The notes beneath the pieces were generated by a model. That model was given only the letters and a program-made list of their open reading frames with translations, made no database searches and had not been told where the DNA came from. Of a stretch of 64,000 bases of DNA, positions 33,730 through 44,535 are shown one piece after another. Source of the stretch: Blumeriella jaapii (lineage: Eukaryota > Ascomycota > Leotiomycetes > Helotiales > Drepanopezizaceae); assembly GCA_009599575.1 (NCBI GenBank), contig VWND01000015.1:620001-684000 (forward strand), written 5' to 3'. The position numbers and the translations under genes are program-made. Each line of letters starts with the position of its first letter. Position 1 is the first letter of the stretch.

Positions 33730-35209
33730 TATGTGTGTATATGTGTATGTGTGGCTCTGTACCCCGAGTTTTGACGTTGGTCTAGACGACTTCTGCTCTG
33801 GATGTATGTACATACATATGCAGAAGCCGGCGCTCGGCTCGTGCACCAAAACTCTATGGCGAGGGCGGATATTGACTTTCGTTAACGAGTTACTTCTCAT
33901 GCATCAAGCATCAACATCATCTTCTACTGTCTCGCGAAGTCGATCGACATAACTTGCATTCCACTTGACACGCGGTCGCGCAGAAGTCACTCATCGCGTT
34001 GCCAGGACGTCGAGTGACGGCTGCATCGAATGACCGACGCATGCCCGTGCTGGTTGCGAGCAGCAGTGCAAGGACACATGTATGTATCGTATCGTATGTA
34101 CAGTACATGTGCTCCTACAAAAGATTCACCATCATGCTATCGCTCAAGGTTAGCTGCTTCGAGCGAAGCATGAAAGATCCACGGCGAAGGCTTCAACGCT
34201 CTATAGTAGATGCGTGCCACTTGCTACACCCTTTGAGTCGGACGGCTTTGGCCTTCAAGGTCGAAAGCCCAAACGCCCAACCATCCATCGGCTGATGCCA
34301 GCATCATCAGGGTCCTGCGGATCAATTTCAATGCGCGATGTCGAATTCCTTCCCTGATCTACCTCCTCTAGGGGCTCTCTCGTGCATCTTTGTCAGGTTT
34401 CCAGAGCGTTGTACTCTACGTTCTGTATATAGGCACGTCCGTCGTGGCAAAGAAGTCGAGCAATCTCCACTTTCTACTTTTAGTAGCATGTTACTGGGAT
34501 TTAAATAGGTGTTCATTGTTTTGAGAAAGCCCAGCATAGAACGGATCTTGTGTCGTCCGATTTCGTTCGCTCACATTCATTTGAAACTTGTCTCGTTAGC
34601 AACTTTCAATCTTTCTCTTTCCCTTCAAATGAACACCAAGCATAGCTCGGAATCTTTACATCTTGGCGACCAGTCCAAAGGCACAAACTTCGAGATGTTC
34701 CTTTTGGGCAGCATCAAATTCCAATCGTGTGATCTTCTGTGCATGGCTGAGATCTGGTGGAGGCCCAAGTGTCCCTCGAATTCTCCTCGCTGAGCAAACG
34801 CCCCTCCGCAAAGAGCTCTGGTCCGGCAAAGGTGCCTTTAATCAATTACATGCAAAGCAGTGTTGTTCAAACCGTCCTTGTTTGCCTACGGAGGAGAGAC
34901 GAGTTCCTCCTCGTTAAGCGAGTTTGCCCCTGATGCTATCTGGAACAAGACGAGTCTCAACCCCATGACCGAAACTCAATGCTCACAATTTCCTCGCGTA
35001 ACACCCGCTCTGTTTATTAATTGTCGCCCCTTCTAGACTCACTTCAGAACGCGGCGTTTGAATATGGGGATCGTAGAGTCTGCCTACACCTTGGCCTTCG
35101 CAAGCTGAATGGTTTTCTCCTGGCTTGTTTTCCAACTTCGTTTCTTTCCACCAACATCGTCAACATCATGATTGTGTTGGTGAACGTGTACTTGTCCTCA
35201 GCCCTTTGA
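33667..35209. other. Intergenic region with (GT)n microsatellite
   Basis: About 1.5 kb between the divergent mitochondrial-protein gene and the membrane-protein gene. It begins with the (GT)n tract and carries a GTACAGTAC copy near 34097. Short open frames lack support. Confidence 0.4.
33683..33753. repeat. (GT)n microsatellite
   Basis: Twenty uninterrupted GT units (33683-33722) followed by imperfect GTAT/GT units. It starts 17 bp upstream of the start codon of the minus-strand mitochondrial-protein gene, i.e. within its 5' leader or core promoter. Confidence 0.9.
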
Positions 35210-37123
35210 TTTTCACATTTCCACCATACCGCAACTGGCGTTGCGTCTCATCCTCGTCATGGCGACCGATCCGAACCCGGCGGCGATGATATTCATCGTA
35301 ACGATCGATGGGAAGAGATGCACAGCAATACCGAAGGCTCTCACAACTGTACCGGCGGCACCGCCTGCTATAACCCCAATGGTACCCCTTCCTGCGGCGT
35401 TAGTTCCTGCTGCTGCGGCTTCGAGTTCGAGTTCGACAGCGCCTCATGATTTACCGGCGCAAGCTGTACCAATAGCCCTGCTATACCAGCAGATGTCCTG
35501 AATTACATCGCGTCTCCGACCGTTCCACCGGCCACGACGCCGAGTTCGAGCTCGCAAGGTTATCCAATATCAACACCCGTAAGGACACCCAAGGTCGTTG
35601 CGGTAAACGAGGTCTATCAGTTGAGGACAGTCGATTTACCTGTATCAACATCACTACCTGGGACCAACCAGTCCTCAGTAACCTCCGGGACAGCTAATCT
35701 CGACATTACAACTGTGTCTATCATTGGAGGTGTATCAGGAGCTATGGGATTGGTTGTTTTGCTGATTTTGTTTATTTGGCTGTCTAAGAGGAAGTGGGAA
35801 AAAAGGGACTCGCTTCTCACACCCCTGAACACCGGAAGCCGGAACTCCTTCTACGACGCAGATGGCAATTCTGAAGAACTTACAAAAGGAGGAGAGGGGT
35901 GGAATACAGGACCGAGCTATCAGAACGGAGGCAAACGAAGCGGCGGGACAGCTTTCAAAGCAGGCCTGTCTGCATTCGGAGCATCTCTGAGACCGAAAGT
36001 ATCAGCGAGCAAAGACAGCGCTCTTTCTGTCAATCTCGACAGAGGAAACTCTCAATTCGTGGACGGAAAAGTCCTACAGCACAGGATCCCGCAGCATAGC
36101 AGAAACAGCTCAGAGATCACCACGACCCACGGAACGAAATGGTGGCAGCGGATGTTTTTCAGGCGCCAAAGTTCTGCGCCAGTAGACCATTTCACCGCAA
36201 CACGCGGCATGAACGAGAAGCAAGCCAATCCCAAGACTGGCCCCGCCTTCAATCACCTCTTAGGCATGGACGAAAGGGAGTTCACCAGCCCAGCGTCGCT
36301 GGCGAACGGCGGCATGCTTCTTCCTATAGGCAGTCTAGGACCGAGCTTTGAGAGCAACAAAGGCATGTTCGCCAGTCCAAGTCGAGCCGCTAGTACTACC
36401 GCGGCACGGAGCCACCCCTACGTCGCCACATATGCACACCCAAACACCAGTACATACGCAAATCCGTTCATGGATCCAGCCTCAGGACCGAGACCCGGGA
36501 ATTCCGATCCCTTTGAAGACCCCACGATGCCAAAGGCAAGCACACACATAGCGCACGCTCGACACTCGGGAGAGCAGTCCGCCAGCGCAGCCAACGGCCC
36601 ACCGGGATCGCGATACCCCTTACCCAGCCGGCCGCCCTCCGTCCTCTCGTTGGTGGCCCAGAACGTGGACGGCCACTATCGCGACACGGTTTTCACGACC
36701 TTCTCGGAGAGCGCGCGGCGAGGGAAGGGACGCTCCGATCCCTTCGATCTCGAGCGGCCCGAGCTATGGAAGCCAAACGAGCTCACGCTGTCAAACCTGG
36801 AGCCCGTCCCGCTCGCCATCGTCGGCGGCGCGAGGAGATCCGTGTACGGCCCGACCCACGCGCACACCAAGAGCACGTATACCGCCTCGCGCTATAGTTC
36901 GGGCCCCTCGGTATGGGGCGACCCGGGCACGGATGTTGGGATGCCGTCGGAGAGCGCGGGGAGTAGCTTGATGGCTAACGCTGGGAGTAACGGGGGGAGT
37001 TTGGAGCCGGCGGGTGGGCAGGGGTTCCACGCTTCTTTGGAGGGGCAGATGGGTGCTCTGAGGAGGGATAGCTCGTCAGCGTATGGAGCGGATGTGAAGG
37101 GCGGAAGGTGGGGAGAAGTATAA
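35210..37123 (+). CDS. Single-pass membrane protein with Cys-rich and Ser/Thr-rich ectodomain (start unresolved, in-frame TGA)
   Basis: The well-supported part is the open frame 35450-37123. It begins with a Ser/Thr/Pro-rich stalk (PPATTPSSSSQ) and has one transmembrane helix (GLVVLLILFIWLS) followed by basic SKRKWEKR. The cytoplasmic tail is long, disordered and Ser-rich, with several DPF-type motifs (NSDPFEDP, RSDPFDLERPE) and PPSVLSL. The same frame is open from 35210 to 35446 and encodes a Cys-rich stretch (CTGGTACYNPNGTPSCG, then CCC), consistent with an extracellular module, but a TGA at 35447-35449 separates it. No signal peptide or ATG is found in frame, so a 5' exon is missing from my model. 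The architecture resembles fungal cell-surface sensors. I do not recognise a family. Confidence 0.55.
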
Positions 37124-37697
37124 GAGTGGTGAGCCCCGGGTGGGATCTTGAGGAAAAGCTTTCGAGCGGGGAAATACCAGGCAGGGACTTTCGAAGCGAG
37201 CGATACGGAATACCCAAGGAGTGATTTGTAGCCGAGCCGAACCAAGACAGGTACTTGTACTGTGGAAACAGTTGCTAGTCTCATAGCCTGCAATGTAAAT
37301 AACACATCAGCATGTCAATTTCTCGTCCTCCTGGTTGCTGTGATGCAGAACAAACATGGCATGAGCTTGGTTTTGTCTCTGCGAGCTAGTAGATATTGCA
37401 CATCTTGGGGGCGAAAGTTGGTTTCAAATCATCTTGCGTCTATCTCTACCACAACCAATTTGGGTCAATGTTTGTGTTTTGGTACGGCTGGATTGTATTT
37501 CAATTGTAGTAGTCGTATCACCTGCTAGGTATCGATCATCCTATCATGTTTATTCCTCAAACGCTCGCTTGTTGCCTGCCATGCATTCTTAGCCTCCATA
37601 CCTAATAGCAAGCATCGCGCAACGTCAAGGGAAAGAGAATCAACAACAGTATAACTCTTGAGAGCAAAACATTCTAGAAGTGCAAAGCAAGGGTATT
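37124..37697. other. Convergent 3' spacer
   Basis: A 574-bp spacer between the membrane-protein gene and iPGM. No feature recognised. Confidence 0.3.
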
Positions 37698-39677
37698 CTA
37701 ACTCTTTATAAGCAGACTGTGGCCAGTCATCTCCTCCGGTTGCTTCAGTCCCATAGCCTCCAGGATCGTAGGCGCAACGTCGCCGAGTACGCCGTCCGTC
37801 TTCTTAAGACTCCAGCCCTTGGGAGCGTTGGCCATGATGAAGGGGACTTTATTAGTGGTGTGTGAGGTCTTGGGCTTGCCGTCTGCAAATTTCATCTCTT
37901 CGGCATTGCTAGGGAAGATCTCGGTCAGAAGATAGTTCTAACACAGGTGGGCATATTGAGAAGGGATGATTGCTGGACATACCCGTGGTCAGAAGTGATG
38001 AATAAGATGTAGCCTTCCTCCTTACAAGTCTCGTAGATATCTCCGATCGCCTTGTCGGTGGTCGCGACACCAACGATAGCAGCTTCGTAGACACCCGTGT
38101 GACCGACCATGTCAGGAGGGGCAAAGTTGTTCATGATGAACTCAAACTGGCCCTCCTTTATCCGCTTGCTCATCTGCTTCGCGACACCATCGGCGCTCAT
38201 TTCAGGAGCTTTATCGTAAGTGGCAACGCTTTTGTTGGACGGGACGAGATCCTGGGTCTCATCTCTGGTCTCGAGAGGGAAGACCTTCTCCCCACCGTTG
38301 AAAAAGAAAGTGACGTGGGCGTACTTCTCCGTCTCGGCAACGTGGACTTGCTTGACGCCTTGGTTACCCAGGGTCTCGGCAAGAACGTTACCCATGTGTT
38401 GAGGCTTGAAGGCGATCTGGAATGGGTAGTCAAGCTTGTACTGCGTCATGGTAGTCAAGGTGATGTTTTTCGGGTAGGGGAAGTCCTCCAAAGGAGAGCG
38501 GTCGTAGTCGCCGAGCAGCTGGGTGATCTCACGGACACGATCGGATCGGTAGTTGAAGAAGAAGACTTGGTCTCCCTCTATTTGTTTCGTCAGTATGTAA
38601 CCAGAGTCTCTCTGATTCGAACGTACCTCCAATACGAGCCTCCTTGCCGCCAAGGATGATGGGCTTCAGGAACTCGTCATTCTCTCCTCTTTCGTATCTC
38701 TCTTTGATGGTCTTGACTGGATCTGTGCTCGCCTCACCGTCACCAACGCAGAGAGCATTGAGACCAACCTCGATTCGGTCCCAGCGCTTATCACGATCCA
38801 TAGCATAGTATCGACCAACAACACTCGCAACCTCACCAATGCCGATCTCCTTGATTTTGTCCAAGAGTCCTTGCATGTAACCTGCACCAGACTTTGGGTC
38901 TGTGTCTCTTCCATCTCCGAAGAAGTGGATGTAGACATGGGGGATACCAACCTCCTTAGCCAGCTTCAGAAGAGCATAGAGATGATCTTGTTTGGCATGC
39001 TATTCTCAATAAGCTTCGAGCCTCTTAGCACTGGGACACCACTCACAACACCGCCGTCCGAGATCAACCCAGCCAAGTGAAGACGTCCGTTGCCATCTTT
39101 CGCCGCATTGAAGGTCGTCATGATAATCTCGTTCTTGTTCAACTCATTGTTCTTGATCGTCTGATCGATGCGAACCACATCCTGCCACACCACTCGTCCA
39201 GCACCAATGTTCAAGTGACCGACCTCCGAATTGCCCATCAGTCCCTCGGGGAGCCCAACAGCCAGCGAGGAAGCATCGAGCTCGGTGAAGCCGTCTGCGT
39301 TCTTCTGGAACGCGTCCATGACGGGAGTCTCGGCGGCAGCAATGGCATCTCCATCTCTCGGCGACGACTCGCTAGGAATTCCCCAGCCGTCAATAACAAC
39401 TATGCCAGACCATCACAATTAGCCAGGAGAGCTCTAGGTACACGAGACAATACAGCAGAGCGAGAACAAAGTCGGGCTCTTTTTAGCACGCGGAGGGGAC
39501 TCAAGCGGGAGCCATCTAGCCTTGAGAGAGGAACTGGCTGAGGACGGGGAAGCCATGTTGGTTGGTACTGCTATTTCCGAGTGACGCCTCGAAGGGTTCG
39601 TGAAGCAAAGTGACACTGAGGGTTTGTGGAATCGATCATGACATACTCAGCACCGTCTTGTGGTCGACCTGGACCAT
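37698..39677 (-). CDS. 2,3-bisphosphoglycerate-independent phosphoglycerate mutase
   Basis: Exons (leftwards) 39647-39677, 39047-39399, 38627-38999, 37983-38577 and 37698-37908; 520 aa, the usual iPGM length, frame intact. It converts 3-phosphoglycerate to 2-phosphoglycerate in glycolysis and gluconeogenesis using two Mn ions and a phosphoserine. Landmarks: TVLIVIDGWGIPSE (metal ligand Asp); EGLMGNSEVGHLNIGAGR with the nucleophilic Ser; LKLAKEVGIPHVYIHFFGDG and RDT; GDQVFFFNYRSDRVREI; ITSDHGNAEEM (metal ligands); and SHTTNKVPFI. The first exon is only 31 nt, and intron 1 (39400-39646, 247 nt) is long for this window. Use of the cofactor-independent enzyme fits a filamentous ascomycete rather than a budding yeast. 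Confidence 0.95.
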
Positions 39678-40044
39678 GTTGTACTGGGAGTGGGAGGGAA
39701 TTTCCGGCGAACGAGGATGATAAGTAGGTTTTTTCCGGCAGGCTATAAGTACCGGTGATAATTAGCAGCCTGTATTTAGATATTGTCGAGGAAGAGAGAA
39801 TGCTTGCAATAGAAGAGCTGGTACGTGCTACAGATCCTGTAAGTACCTGCAGTACTGTACAATCGGTGCAGGTAGTGTGTTCCTATTTCAAGAGAGTTAA
39901 TTCGGGAGGAAAACAAACGTGGTGGGGTATTTTCGATCAGAAGGCCGCGGGGTCCTCCAAGTCACGACCCCTGAATCGTGATTCCTGGGCTAGCCGCCTT
40001 ATCCCTTGTCTCGTCACCTCACCGGCTCACCGATAGATCGCAAG
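39678..40044. promoter_or_regulatory. Divergent promoter region iPGM / MED9
   Basis: A 367-bp spacer between two divergent start codons. It contains one GCAGTACTGTACAATC copy of the dispersed motif near 39848. No TATA element is obvious. Confidence 0.4.
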
Positions 40045-40488
40045 ATGTCGCCGACACCAGTATCCCTCATGAACTTGCCAGACGGCCTGTCTGCGGACTC
40101 CATCGACACTCTCACAATCCTCTCTTCGATCCTGTCTCGCGTCGATCTGAGCTCCAAAAACCCTGCGGCGTCGACCGCCGGCTCACCAGCAGCAGCCACC
40201 CCATCGCAGCCGCCTACCGATTTGCACAATGGTCCGCTCAGCGTCAGAGACCTGCCCGCCGCGACCGACGAGCTGAAGCACAATCTGCAGAGGGCGAGAA
40301 TGCTGGTGAAGCAGCTGCCTGATCTGGAGAGAAATACGCAGGAGCAGGAAGAGGAAATGAAGGGACTGGAAGCTAAGATCAAGGAGCAAAAGGCAGTTTT
40401 GGCGCAGTTGATGGAGATGGGTGTCAGTGCCAAAATTGATAAAGGACGAAGAGAACAAAACAGCGGAGGAGATGCTTCAGAGGCGTGA
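40045..40488 (+). CDS. MED9: Mediator complex subunit 9
   Basis: A single exon of 147 aa starting at the ATG at 40045 (context CAAGATGTCG). The N-terminus contains LPDGLSADSIDTLTILSSIL, then a Pro/Ala linker. The C-terminal half is a helical coiled coil: ARMLVKQLPDLERNTQEQEE, with GLEAKIKEQKAVLAQLMEMG, matching the Med9/Cse2 domain. Med9 sits in the Mediator middle module and bridges regulators to RNA polymerase II. The length is right for fungal Med9. Coiled-coil proteins can mimic each other, so the LPDLERN-EQE block is the main evidence. Confidence 0.75.
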   Translation: MSPTPVSLMNLPDGLSADSIDTLTILSSILSRVDLSSKNPAASTAGSPAAATPSQPPTDLHNGPLSVRDLPAATDELKHNLQRARMLVKQLPDLERNTQEQEEEMKGLEAKIKEQKAVLAQLMEMGVSAKIDKGRREQNSGGDASEA

Positions 40489-40899
40489 GACGCACCGGGG
40501 ACGGAGATGGAAGCACCAGAACCACCTTGATGGCCGAGGTGCGGGCAGGCCACTTGTGCATGCTATAACTACCTGACATCCGGGACATCGGATCACGTTG
40601 GATAGACGATTCGCCTTGACAAACACTGAGTCGAAAGGAGGCAAAGAAGCTGAACCGTCAAAGGGGCCAAGAATGATATATTCGGTGTATCCTAGAACGT
40701 CCAGCAATCTGGTAGCAGTGGGGATGTACAAGGGCAGGGAGGGTATGTTTATTGCTAGACCATGAAAGAACCGCATGGCTTGTGACAAAGGCATCAAAAG
40801 GTCAAAACTCCATCGCTAGTGTACATAATGTACAGTCCTGCAATTCCATGAAAGCCACTAAAGAACGTCCAGCCCTATACTGCTTCTACCCACCCGGAT
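40489..40899. other. Convergent 3' spacer
   Basis: A 411-bp spacer between MED9 and TBCC. A minus-strand open frame of about 106 codons overlaps the MED9 end but shows no domain, and I leave it out. Confidence 0.3.
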
Positions 40900-42149
40900 C
40901 TATCGATCAGTGTGGTTTGCTGGAAGTTTAACCTTCTTCAGAATATCTTCCAAGCCAACTCCTGGTGCACCGGGAACTACCTTTGTCCAAACAGTTTCAT
41001 CGAGGACCTCGTCCTCTGGCACGATACTCCAGTTCGGACTATGCTCCGCCTTGAGCCACTTGAAATCGTCAACCTGGTCCCACTGATTTGGCACTGAGTT
41101 CTCTTGCGCAATATTCTATGCTGGTTAGTAAGATATTTTAAGGTTGAAATAGAGTAAGTAACCCACGTAGCATTCGGGAATTGGAGAGAACCGAACGTTA
41201 CTACAATCCTCGATGATGGGTCGGCTGGCACAGTGAAGGTAGATGTCCACATTATGACACTCGTGCATGCGAACCTGCCTCGATAAGACGACCACGATGC
41301 TGTTCTCAACTCCAGTGATGTGAGCAGCGCCTGCTACGCGGCCAGCAATAACTAAAGACTGTTTAATATCTTGCAGTGCAAGACCAGCAAACGGTGCGCC
41401 GTTTGCGGTTGGCACTGACATGTCGACGATACACCTACTCAGCTTAGTGATAGAGCCCGAGGAAGTAGCACGGGACGCGGATGAAGGTAGAATGATGTGG
41501 AGACCCGTGTGGCCGGTGATGTTGATACTTGGAGCCTGGGAGAAACTTGGTTTTCTGACTTGGGTCCCTGGTCGGTTCATTTCCTCGTTGTAGTTCTTTG
41601 GGAAGGACGGGAGGTCGCCGAGAGTATCTTTGGAATTCGCTTCACTAGGTGGCGTCTTGGAGAAGGCTGGCGCTGTTGCCATCGAGGACTCGTTAAATGA
41701 GGGAAGGACTTGAAGACGCTGCTCTTTCGCCAACTCGGCTGCATCGCTGAGTGAGACCGCCGAGTTGTTCTTCAGTGTGGGCTTGAATTGAAATTTCTTT
41801 CTCGGCACGGCCCTGCTGCGAGCTTCTTGCAATTTGTCTTCCAAAGCCCTGATAGCCTAAACAATCGTCAGTATTTGGCACTCAATGCTATTCACGCCAC
41901 CTAAAAAAAAATCTTGAAACATGGGCTCACTAATTGGTAAATTCGTTGATCATAGGCCGCTACAAATGGTGTTGCATCGGTCACCTCGTTAGAAAGTCGA
42001 GTGATGCCAATGTTAGCGTGATCAATCGCATCTTGCTTCTCGCCCGCGATACTGCTGTATTTGTCGATCTGGGCGATCTCTTCCTGGAGCTCTGTGCATT
42101 GCTGTTGGAAGTGTCGATAGAAACGTTGGTTGATATCCGCTTGTGACAT
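40900..42149 (-). CDS. Tubulin-specific chaperone C (cofactor C)
   Basis: Exons (leftwards) 41931-42149, 41167-41856 and 40900-41115; 374 aa from the ATG at 42149 (MSQADINQRFYRHFQQQC). Cofactor C is the GTPase-activating subunit of the tubulin folding supercomplex, releasing assembly-competent alpha/beta-tubulin dimers. Visible parts: N-terminal helical bundle; basic linker SRAVPRKKFQFKP; then a C-CAP/cofactor-C beta-helix with GPV-like repeats (AGRVAGAAHITGVENSIVVV), SRQVRMHECHNVDIYLHCAS carrying the catalytic-type Arg, and RPIIEDCSNVRFSPIPECY. The end is the conserved WDQVDDFKWLKAEHSPNW. Longer starts are possible: an in-frame ATG at 42206, and an open, coding-like stretch continuing to about 42310 behind a CACAG acceptor, may mean an extra 5' exon. 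Confidence 0.87.
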
Positions 42150-43144
42150 CGTGGCTGGCTGGATGGGGCTCATAGGAGACTCCATCTTTTTCTCGTCCTG
42201 CACCATCACACGAGCTTGTTCCTGGACGGACGGGATTGACTTGTTATCAACGACTTCGACCCACTGGACCAAAGGCGGGGAAGTGTCTGGAGAGCTGGTG
42301 ATGTCGTCGGTGGCTGTGAGGGGTTCAGGATGTTACTGTAAGACCAATAACCAGGGACGTACAGAGGTAGGCAACCTTGTCAGCGCTCTTTTACGAAGTG
42401 CCTCTTCGAGCTAGGATTTTCTTTATTGCCCGGCAGAAAGGCGAGCGTGGTGAAGGCACGCAGAGGGCAGATTGATGGTCACTAGAAGCGCCGGCGGAGA
42501 AGATCCGAGTGCTCCGATGTTGACCTTCTAGTGGTAGACGGTCCCGTGAGAGTACAACAAGAAGGTTGATTTCGACCGGAGGAGTCAAGTACTTGAATCA
42601 TTTCTCGAAGAATTTACTTGCTGCTCAGCTTGGACTGGATCCAAACGCGGGGTATTTGGTTTCGGCTCCCGCAAGTGGGGCGCAACTTCCCAAAAGTACA
42701 CGCCATCACGTGCCATAGCTGAACTGACTCGACGACAGTACTGTACAGTACTGCTGTACGGTACCTACAGTGTGTATCACTCTATCAAAGCGTTGTCTAT
42801 CTTGCCTTGGTCAATCAGTACAGTAATATCATATCGTGCTTGGCTTTCAACAAACATGTCATGGTGCTTCTATGAACTACAAATCATCCCACTCCAGCTC
42901 CGTCGGTCGCAATGGAACGTCTGGTGGAAAGAAGCCAGGCAAACCACGAACGTCAGCAAAACTGGAATATGCCTGATGTAGTCCTCACTTCTAGAAGAAC
43001 AGCAGAAGAACCATACGACACCGTTCTCAACTCTGTACTCATGACACACAAGGAGATGTGAAGACAGCCTCTGCATCAAATGCCATCTCCCTGTGCACAT
43101 TACATCCCGAACCCATCGGACCAAGCCCCAACCCAGGAAAATTT
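42150..43144. other. Intergenic spacer TBCC / complex I subunit
   Basis: About 1 kb. The first ~170 bp may belong to an upstream TBCC exon. A GTACAGTAC cluster lies at 42738-42770. No other gene is supported. Confidence 0.35.
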
Positions 43145-43880
43145 CTATGACTTTGCAGGAACCTCGATGCCGTACTTTTGCCTGATTCTCTCCCTCCGCC
43201 TCTCGTCGTATCCTGGTCCGTACACACCTAGAGGCGAATGTCAGCTGATTGCATGTTTTCGGGAAGATGGCGTTGTACCTCTTCCCTCTCCAATTTCTGA
43301 GATTGTTTCGTCAATTGGCCGTCTACGGTTCTTCCGCAGGAACTCTTTCCGCTCGAATTCATCGATCTCTGGGTCCTTCTTGTACCCAGTCAAGGCTGCG
43401 CCCGTGTAGTCGTACGCGCCCAGAACGATTGCCGACAACGCACCATATCCCAGGACTGCGGGGGCTGAGCCGACTGTGACAAGAATCAGCGCTATCGCCT
43501 TTACCAATCCATCAAGAAGTGGGCGCACATCTCAACCCGAGGACAGATCCAGCCAGAAATCCTCCCAGGGCCGTGTTCAAACTATCGTCCTTCTCTCGCA
43601 GGTTGGCGGACGCAAATCGTGTAAACTCGTAGGTACCTCCCATGGCAGCTTTGCAACGGTCAGCCCAGGCCAGTGGAGTAGATCAATCCCAGACAAGTTT
43701 ACCAAACACAGCGATTGTGCCTCCCGTCCTCGTGAAGACGCCCAAGGCGCTGACGTTCTTCTTCGCCAGGGTGTTTTGGACGGCAGAAACCAGTCCTCCA
43801 GCCGCGCCGGTAATCATCGTGCCTTTGATGGCAGCCGTGACGGCATCGTGCGGGTGGTATGCTTCGCTCCCCGGTGCCAT
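43145..43880 (-). CDS. NADH:ubiquinone oxidoreductase 21.3-kDa subunit (NDUFA11/B14.7 type)
   Basis: Exons (leftwards) 43703-43880, 43529-43648, 43279-43473 and 43145-43227; 191 aa, frame intact. It is an accessory subunit of respiratory complex I in the inner mitochondrial membrane and a Tim17/22-family-like four-helix protein. Landmarks: SEAYHPHDAVTAAIKGTMIT, GVFTRTGGTIAVF-AAMGGTY, EFTRFASANLREKDDSLNTA, GFLAGSVLGLRFGSAPAV, LGYGALSAIVLGAYDYTGAA and the soluble end GYKKDPEIDEFERKEFLRKN then GVYGPGYDERRRERI. Glycine-rich helices and the charged C-terminus match the Neurospora 21.3-kDa subunit. Intron 1 uses a CAAAG acceptor. Confidence 0.9.
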
Positions 43881-44535
43881 TTTGAGCAGTGCAGCAGCTG
43901 GAAAACGGGAGAATTGGTCTGGGTTTCCAATGGCCGTCGTTGAATTGAGGTTCCCGGGCTGGGCTTGGGCTGGCTTACAAGACGGGTAAAGCTCGGATTT
44001 CCATCAGGCGGCGGGATCTAACGTATCGGTGTTATGCCGGGGGTCGAAGTCGAAGCACCAAAGATCGATCTCACCTCTTTACTTACATGCTACCTCAAAC
44101 GCATGGTACTCTGTACTATTTTGCAACCTCAAAAACGTCGACCTGAGCTCTGAAGCGGTTCGCGAGCCTACGCAGGTGATCAGTAGGCACAGGTCAACTG
44201 GGTCATTGCGAAACGGCGTACGCTCTCTGTACTGTACTGTAGGTACCGAACGAAGAAGGCTTGCCTTCAGCCGCGTTGGCAACCCGGCGCATTCACCTCC
44301 TCATGAACCTAGGGATTTCGGCCACTTCTCAAACCTGGCCGCCAGAGGCTGTCTTCGAACAAGGTCGCAGAAAGCTTCCAAATATCTACCGACAAGGACC
44401 GAATCGAAAGGCTGCGCCAACGCTCTCGAGGACTCGTACGCGCCGAGCGCCGAGAAGCTGCTAGGTGTCCGCGGAGGCAGAAGGGAAGACAGAGGAAGCA
44501 ACGTTGCCAACATTGCCAACATTCCCAAGGTCACC
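43881..44535. promoter_or_regulatory. Divergent promoter region complex I subunit / UBP2
   Basis: A 655-bp spacer. It contains CTGTACTGTACTGTAGGTAC near 44228. The UBP2 frame remains open through much of it, but the reading has no protein-like conservation that I can see. Confidence 0.35.

Noticed and set aside
40477..40797. Minus-strand frame of 106 codons between MED9 and TBCC
   Set aside because: It overlaps the MED9 end and shows no recognisable motif or splice support.
42391..42588. Minus-strand frame of 65 codons upstream of TBCC
   Set aside because: It could be part of a 5' exon of TBCC, but I found no ATG and donor that join it in phase, so it is not annotated.
44029..44535. Upstream extension of UBP2 by 169 codons
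   Set aside because: The frame is open, but the sequence lacks conserved content, includes GTACTG repeat DNA, and the family N-terminus begins around the ATGs at 44536-44554.
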